Shown: positions 59,869 through 64,000 of the stretch, piece after piece | How the letters are laid out: each line of letters begins with the position of its first letter | Numbering within the stretch: position 1 is the stretch's first letter | Translations under genes and position numbers: made by a program | Notes under the pieces: model-generated | Database searches by the model: none | What the model was told of the DNA's origin: nothing | The model's input: the letters and a program-made list of their open reading frames with translations, nothing else | Origin: Bacteroides ndongoniae | GTDB taxonomy: Bacteria; Bacteroidota; Bacteroidia; Bacteroidales; Bacteroidaceae | Reading direction: 5' to 3' | Length of the DNA stretch: 64,000 nt | Assembly (NCBI RefSeq): GCF_900108345.1 | Contig: NZ_FNVV01000013.1 | Location: forward strand, 62,001 to 126,000

Positions 59869-60628
59869 GGTACACGTCGTGATAGTGCCGCTTTTCGGCA
59901 TTCAGACTACAAGTAGCGTCTATTCCGGCTTGTTGTAGTTGGTTTGTGAGCTGGTTCAGTTGGGTGCGGGGCACACGGCCGATGTAGAACAGACGGTAGC
60001 GGTATGTACTGTCCAGCACCTCCATGATGTGTGTGGCGTTGGGCTCGCGGGCAAAGTCGAAGTTTACTTTCAGCACGTCGTCGTAAGCGTAGTGTATTTC
60101 GCGTCCGGCGCTGACGATGGTCAGACGGTCGGCTTCCAGCTTCAGATAGCAGAAACGCGTCTGGAGCAGATACATGCAGTAAAGGCTCATCCCGAAGAAC
60201 AGGATGGACAACAGGATACCTGCGGGCAGACTAAGGGTGGTGGTGTAGAACCCCATGCCGAGGCAAATCACAAAAAGAATGAAATACCAGAACATGTAGA
60301 GCGACATGCGCTTGTAGGTAGCAGGCTCAGGACGGCGGGTAACTGGCCGGTTTTCCATCCGGCAGTTTTCGAAAGGAATACCGCGTGAAAGCAGGAAGTG
60401 TATCAGAGCTGTGGGGTGTTGGCGCAGGTGCACAATCAGTGCTTTTTCTTCGCCCGACTTCAGTAATAGGGTCAGGATGCCCGATCCGTACAGGTTGGTC
60501 TTACAGTGCTTTTCCGGTTGCGGCGTATAGCGTTGCATGAATCGGAAGCTGCTGATTTCTTCCACTCGTATGTCGTTCTTTTGCAGGAAGCTCGTGGCTC
60601 GTTTTTCTTCTTGGATAGTGGCTTTCAT
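59861..60628 (-). CDS. Two-TM membrane protein, unknown
   Basis: This protein of about 255 residues starts at ATG 60628 (MKATIQEEKRATSFLQKNDI). Two adjacent membrane helices lie near residues 115-155 (MFWYFILFVICLGMGFYTTT; LSILFFGMSLYCMYLL), followed by a beta-rich domain (RLTIVSAGREIHYAYDDVLK) resembling a bacterial PH-like domain. It is common next to pgpH in Bacteroides; the function is unknown. It ends convergent with the phosphatase gene. Confidence 0.7.
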   Translation of the reverse strand: MKATIQEEKRATSFLQKNDIRVEEISSFRFMQRYTPQPEKHCKTNLYGSGILTLLLKSGEEKALIVHLRQHPTALIHFLLSRGIPFENCRMENRPVTRRPEPATYKRMSLYMFWYFILFVICLGMGFYTTTLSLPAGILLSILFFGMSLYCMYLLQTRFCYLKLEADRLTIVSAGREIHYAYDDVLKVNFDFAREPNATHIMEVLDSTYRYRLFYIGRVPRTQLNQLTNQLQQAGIDATCSLNAEKRHYHDVYHG

Positions 60629-60655
60629 GGTCTTGGTATTATGAGGGTTCAACGT

Positions 60656-62716
60656 CTATTTCTTCAGTTCGGGATAGCTGATGCGGGTGTGATACATCGT
60701 TTTCAGCTTTTCTTTGAATACGGCTTTCACGGTGGCGATGTCCTTGAAGGTGATGGGGCATTCCTTGAAGTAGCCGTCTTCTACCTGCGAATCGATGATT
60801 TTCTCTACCAGATTGCTGATACTTTCTTCTGTATATTCGGGCAAGCTGCGCGAAGCGGCTTCTACCGAGTCGGCCATCATTAGAATGGCTTGTTCCTTGG
60901 TGAACGGATTAGGACCCGGATAGGTGAAAAGTTCGTCGTTGGGTTCCTCGTTGGGATGTTCGTTTTTCCACGAGATGTAGAAGTATTTTGTCTTTCCACG
61001 TCCGTGGTGGGTCGAGATAAACTCTTTGATTACTTTGGGCAGATTGTTCTTTTCGGCCAATTTCAGTCCGCCCGTTACATGACTGATAACTACCTGTGCG
61101 CTTTGTTCGTAACTCAGGTTCTTATGCGGATTGATTCCTCCGGACTGGTTTTCGGTAAAGAATACCGGATTCTCCATTTTGCCGATGTCATGATATAAGG
61201 CTCCTGTACGTACCAGCTGGCTTTTGGCGCCGATGCGGTTGGCAGCTTCGGCAGCCAGGTTGGCTACCTGCATGGAGTGCTGGAAGGTGCCAGGTACGGT
61301 TTCGGACATACGCCGCAGCAAGCTGTTGTTGATGTTCGACAGTTCGACCAGTGTGACGTTGGACGTGAAACCGAATGTCTTTTCCAGTAAGAAAAGCAAC
61401 GGATAGGTGAACAGCAGCAGTATGCCGTTGATGATGAAGTAAGTATACATGCTACCGTTCAGTTTTGACAGGTCGTTTTCAGTTATCAGTTCGAAGGCAA
61501 AGTATACGGTAGCATAAGTCAGAATGACCAGCAAGGCTGTCTTGAACAGCTGCGAGCGTTGCGACAATTCACGCAGACTGTAGATGGCCACCATACCTGC
61601 AGATATCTGAAGCAAAATGAACTCGTGAGGGTAGCGCAAGCAGATGGAGCAGATCAGGATGGTTACCACATGAGTAAGGAAAGCCGTACGTGAGTCGAGG
61701 AATACCCGGATGATGATGGGCAACATGGCGTAAGGCAGGATGTAGACATTGAAGATGTTGTTGGCTACCATGATGGCCGTGATGACGCAATAGAACATGA
61801 TAAGTGTGAAGAGCAACGACTGGCTGCCCTTGCGCAGATAGTAGTCTTTGCGGAACAGGTCGAGATAGAGCATGAAACAGAGCATGAAGATGCTGACAAA
61901 CAGAATCTGTCCGCTCAGCATCAGACGTTTCTGTCCTACCGATTCGCTGCGTTGGATGGACTCTTTGCGCAGACTTTCCAGTATGTTGTAGGTTTCCTGG
62001 TCGACAATTTCACCCCGGTCGATGATTTTCTGTCCGCTCAGTACGATGCCGTTGGCCCAGGAGTAGTTGTTGAGCACTTCTTTCCGTGCGCTTTCCGTAC
62101 GTTCCTGATCGTAGGTAAGGTTAGGCAACAGATATTCGTTGAGCGAGCATTGGCGCAGAAGGTCGCGGCGATAGTGCACGGTGTCGGCGTTCATCAGGTA
62201 GGCATAGGCGCTTTTTACCGAAAACAGCTTGTCGGTATTGCGTTGTTGGGCCAGTTTGTCGTCGATAATCATGATGGCTGCCGTGCTGTCTTGACGGAGC
62301 TGCTCAAGATTGTCGGTCGATAGTATGCCGGCACTGTAGACTTCAGTCAGCTTTTTCTCCAGATGGCGGAGATAGTCAGACGAAGGCAGAATATCTCGCA
62401 AATGGTGCTGATAATCGTTCTTCAGCTTGTTGATGGCAGCCTGGCCGATGCTGTTGTCTACCTGATAGTAAGGCTGGAAGTTGGCCAGTATGCTGTCTTG
62501 CTCGTGTTTCACTACCTTATCGTCCTTGTAGATGGGAAAGTCGAAGGTAGCCATCAGTTGGCCGTACTTCCACGGTTTGTCAATATCAAACTGGTAGTTG
62601 AATTTGCCGTCGCGGGGCAGAAAGTATACAATAAGGGCGACAGTACCGATGAAAATCAGTGCTCTATATAGCAAATTTCTGTAGAGTCGGGTCTGTTTCT
62701 CGTTGAAATAGCTCAT
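60656..62716 (-). CDS. pgpH: 7TM-HD phosphohydrolase (PgpH/YqfF family)
   Basis: This protein of about 686 residues starts at ATG 62716 (MSYFNEKQTRLYRNLLYRAL). It has an N-terminal membrane helix, an extracellular 7TMR-HDED domain (residues about 30-265), seven membrane helices and a cytoplasmic HD domain with GALYHDIGKMENP, ISHVTGG and STHHGRGKTKYFY. In Listeria and Bacillus the family hydrolyses c-di-AMP. The same activity is likely here. It is divergently transcribed from gltX. Confidence 0.92.
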   Translation of the reverse strand: MSYFNEKQTRLYRNLLYRALIFIGTVALIVYFLPRDGKFNYQFDIDKPWKYGQLMATFDFPIYKDDKVVKHEQDSILANFQPYYQVDNSIGQAAINKLKNDYQHHLRDILPSSDYLRHLEKKLTEVYSAGILSTDNLEQLRQDSTAAIMIIDDKLAQQRNTDKLFSVKSAYAYLMNADTVHYRRDLLRQCSLNEYLLPNLTYDQERTESARKEVLNNYSWANGIVLSGQKIIDRGEIVDQETYNILESLRKESIQRSESVGQKRLMLSGQILFVSIFMLCFMLYLDLFRKDYYLRKGSQSLLFTLIMFYCVITAIMVANNIFNVYILPYAMLPIIIRVFLDSRTAFLTHVVTILICSICLRYPHEFILLQISAGMVAIYSLRELSQRSQLFKTALLVILTYATVYFAFELITENDLSKLNGSMYTYFIINGILLLFTYPLLFLLEKTFGFTSNVTLVELSNINNSLLRRMSETVPGTFQHSMQVANLAAEAANRIGAKSQLVRTGALYHDIGKMENPVFFTENQSGGINPHKNLSYEQSAQVVISHVTGGLKLAEKNNLPKVIKEFISTHHGRGKTKYFYISWKNEHPNEEPNDELFTYPGPNPFTKEQAILMMADSVEAASRSLPEYTEESISNLVEKIIDSQVEDGYFKECPITFKDIATVKAVFKEKLKTMYHTRISYPELKK

Positions 62717-62734
62717 AATGCTTGAATTTTTTGC

Positions 62735-62742
62735 GAAAAGTA
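62735..62742 (-). promoter_or_regulatory. Candidate promoter of pgpH
   Basis: TACTTTTC on the minus strand matches TAnnTTTG with one mismatch and lies 19 bases before the pgpH start. Confidence 0.35.
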
Positions 62743-62774
62743 CAAAAAAAAACAATAGTGTGGAAAAAAAGGCT

Positions 62775-62782
62775 TAATTTTG
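62775..62782 (+). promoter_or_regulatory. Promoter -7 element of gltX
   Basis: TAATTTTG matches TAnnTTTG, 32 bases before the gltX ATG. AAGGAAG follows as ribosome-binding site. Confidence 0.6.
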
Positions 62783-62813
62783 CCATCTAAATTATTTATA
62801 AGTAAGGAAGATT

Positions 62814-64000
62814 ATGACAGAAAGAAGAGTCAGAGTCCGTTTTGCTCCAAGTCCAACGGGCGCATTGCACATCGGAGGTGTGCGTACTGCTTTATATAAC
62901 TACCTCTTTGCACGTCAGCATGGAGGCGATCTCATTTTTCGTATAGAAGATACTGACAGCAACCGCTTTGTGCCGGGTGCCGAGGAATATATTTTAGAGT
63001 CTTTCAAGTGGCTGGGCATTCCCTTCGACGAGGGAGTTAGCTTCGGCGGAAATTACGGTCCTTACCGTCAGTCGGAACGTCGCGATATTTACAAGAAATA
63101 TGTGCAGGTGTTGCTCGATGCCGGCAAGGCTTATATAGCTTTCGATACTCCCGAGGAACTGGAAGCAAAGCGTAAGGAGATTCCTAACTTCCAGTATGAC
63201 GCTTCGACTCGTATGCAGATGCGCAATTCGCTCACGATGCCTAAGGAAGAGGTAGATGCCTTGATTGCCGACGGCAAGCAATATGTAGTTCGCTTCCGGA
63301 TTGAACCGAACGAAGACGTGCATGTGAACGACCTTATCCGTGGCGAAGTGGTCATCAATTCCTCGATTCTCGACGATAAAGTACTCTACAAGTCGGCCGA
63401 CGAATTGCCTACTTATCACCTGGCCAATATTGTGGACGACCATCTGATGGAAGTGTCGCATGTGATCCGTGGTGAAGAGTGGTTGCCTTCTGCTCCTTTG
63501 CATGTATTGCTTTACCGTGCTTTCGGATGGGAAGATACGATGCCCCAGTTCGCGCATCTGCCTCTGTTGCTGAAGCCTGAAGGCAACGGTAAACTGAGTA
63601 AGCGCGATGGTGATCGTCTGGGATTCCCGGTATTCCCGCTGGAGTGGCAAGATCCGAAGACGGGCGAAGTGTCGTCGGGTTATCGCGAGTCAGGCTATCT
63701 GCCCGAAGCGGTCATCAACTTCCTTGCTTTGCTGGGATGGAACCCCGGTAACGATCAGGAGCTGATGTCGATGGATGAGCTGGTGAAGCTGTTCAACCTG
63801 AGTCATTGCAGCAAGTCTGGTGCGAAGTTCGACTATAAGAAAGGTATCTGGTTTAACCATGAATATATTCTGCGCAAGTCCGACGAAGAAATTGCACAGT
63901 TGTTCAAGCCGGTTCTGGCAGACAATGGTGTTGATGTCAGCAAGTATTCTGATGAATATCTGACGAAAGTGGTTTCTTTGGTGAAGGGTCGTGTGAACTT
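62814..64000 (+). CDS. gltX: Glutamyl-tRNA synthetase, 5' part
   Basis: The ATG at 62814 follows AAGGAAG and opens a frame running past the window end (396 codons visible of about 500). [20 protein letters not shown] with HIGG (the HIGH motif), [20 protein letters not shown], and the KMSKS variant [10 protein letters not shown] near residue 260 identify a class I glutamyl-tRNA synthetase. It charges tRNA-Glu. Divergent from pgpH. Confidence 0.97.
   Translation, partial: MTERRVRVRFAPSPTGALHIGGVRTALYNYLFARQHGGDLIFRIEDTDSNRFVPGAEEYILESFKWLGIPFDEGVSFGGNYGPYRQSERRDIYKKYVQVLLDAGKAYIAFDTPEELEAKRKEIPNFQYDASTRMQMRNSLTMPKEEVDALIADGKQYVVRFRIEPNEDVHVNDLIRGEVVINSSILDDKVLYKSADELPTYHLANIVDDHLMEVSHVIRGEEWLPSAPLHVLLYRAFGWEDTMPQFAHLPLLLKPEGNGKLSKRDGDRLGFPVFPLEWQDPKTGEVSSGYRESGYLPEAVINFLALLGWNPGNDQELMSMDELVKLFNLSHCSKSGAKFDYKKGIWFNHEYILRKSDEEIAQLFKPVLADNGVDVSKYSDEYLTKVVSLVKGRVN

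Overview
The window is a chromosomal segment of a Bacteroidales bacterium, most likely Bacteroides or Phocaeicola. The evidence is the Bacteroides promoter element TAnnTTTG ahead of many genes, a complete Bacteroides-type Tra conjugation operon (traD-E-F-G-J-K-L-M-N-O), a PorT-like outer-membrane barrel, a PgpH-type 7TM-HD protein beside gltX, and an IS1380-family insertion sequence.

Positions 1 to about 31.1 kb (the left end lies outside the window) are the right part of an integrative and conjugative element. From the left come small conserved ICE proteins of unknown function, a plus-strand partition module (ParA, a ribbon-helix-helix partner, a large ParB with a cysteine cluster) fed by a TACTA-rich promoter region, and three copies of a diverged non-coding leader. 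A cargo spot follows with a YhcG/DUF1016 nuclease and the wreck of an AlbA_2-type ATPase. Then comes the minus-strand transfer operon, read from 26.2 kb down to 8.4 kb: traD, two pilin-like traE paralogues, traF, traG (VirB4), three periplasmic proteins specific to this lineage, traJ, traK, traL, traM, traN, traO, a lipoprotein and the mobC coupling protein. Two DNA methyltransferases sit inside the operon on either side of traM. Upstream are a Toprim primase, a RecA-like RepA ATPase, a helix-turn-helix protein with an operator-like inverted repeat, an unknown protein and the tyrosine integrase. No relaxase is visible, so it should lie to the left.

From 31.3 to 38.2 kb is a mosaic. It holds a foldable intergenic segment, a small ORF, an HU-like protein, a phage-derived fragment (DUF5675, terminase large subunit, gp36-like connector with inserted beta repeats), and a two-gene AAA ATPase/DUF4276 TOPRIM-like pair that looks like a defence module bracketed by short direct repeats. 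A fimbrillin-like fragment ends this stretch.

From 38.2 to 52.25 kb is a minus-strand, AT-rich capsule or exopolysaccharide operon: Wza-like export protein, Wzc-like tyrosine kinase, a small Gly-rich membrane peptide, a PHP phosphatase, a 53-residue coupled ORF, WecC, Wzx flippase, Wzy-like polymerase, GT4 transferase, two hexapeptide acyltransferases, an alpha/alpha-toroid protein, WecG and WecB. WecB, WecC and WecG point to N-acetylmannosaminuronic acid in the repeat unit. The priming transferase at the head of the operon has lost its N-terminal half: an IS1380-family element (52252-53845) joins it directly to an equally decapitated hybrid two-component regulator, with no target duplication. 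This looks like an IS-associated deletion.

From 55.5 kb to the end is ordinary core chromosome: tRNA-Ser(CGA), an outer-membrane barrel protein, priA (apparently near leaderless), a low-molecular-weight tyrosine phosphatase with a repeat-derived tail, a small membrane protein, pgpH and the start of gltX. The intergenic regions here carry short palindromic repeats.
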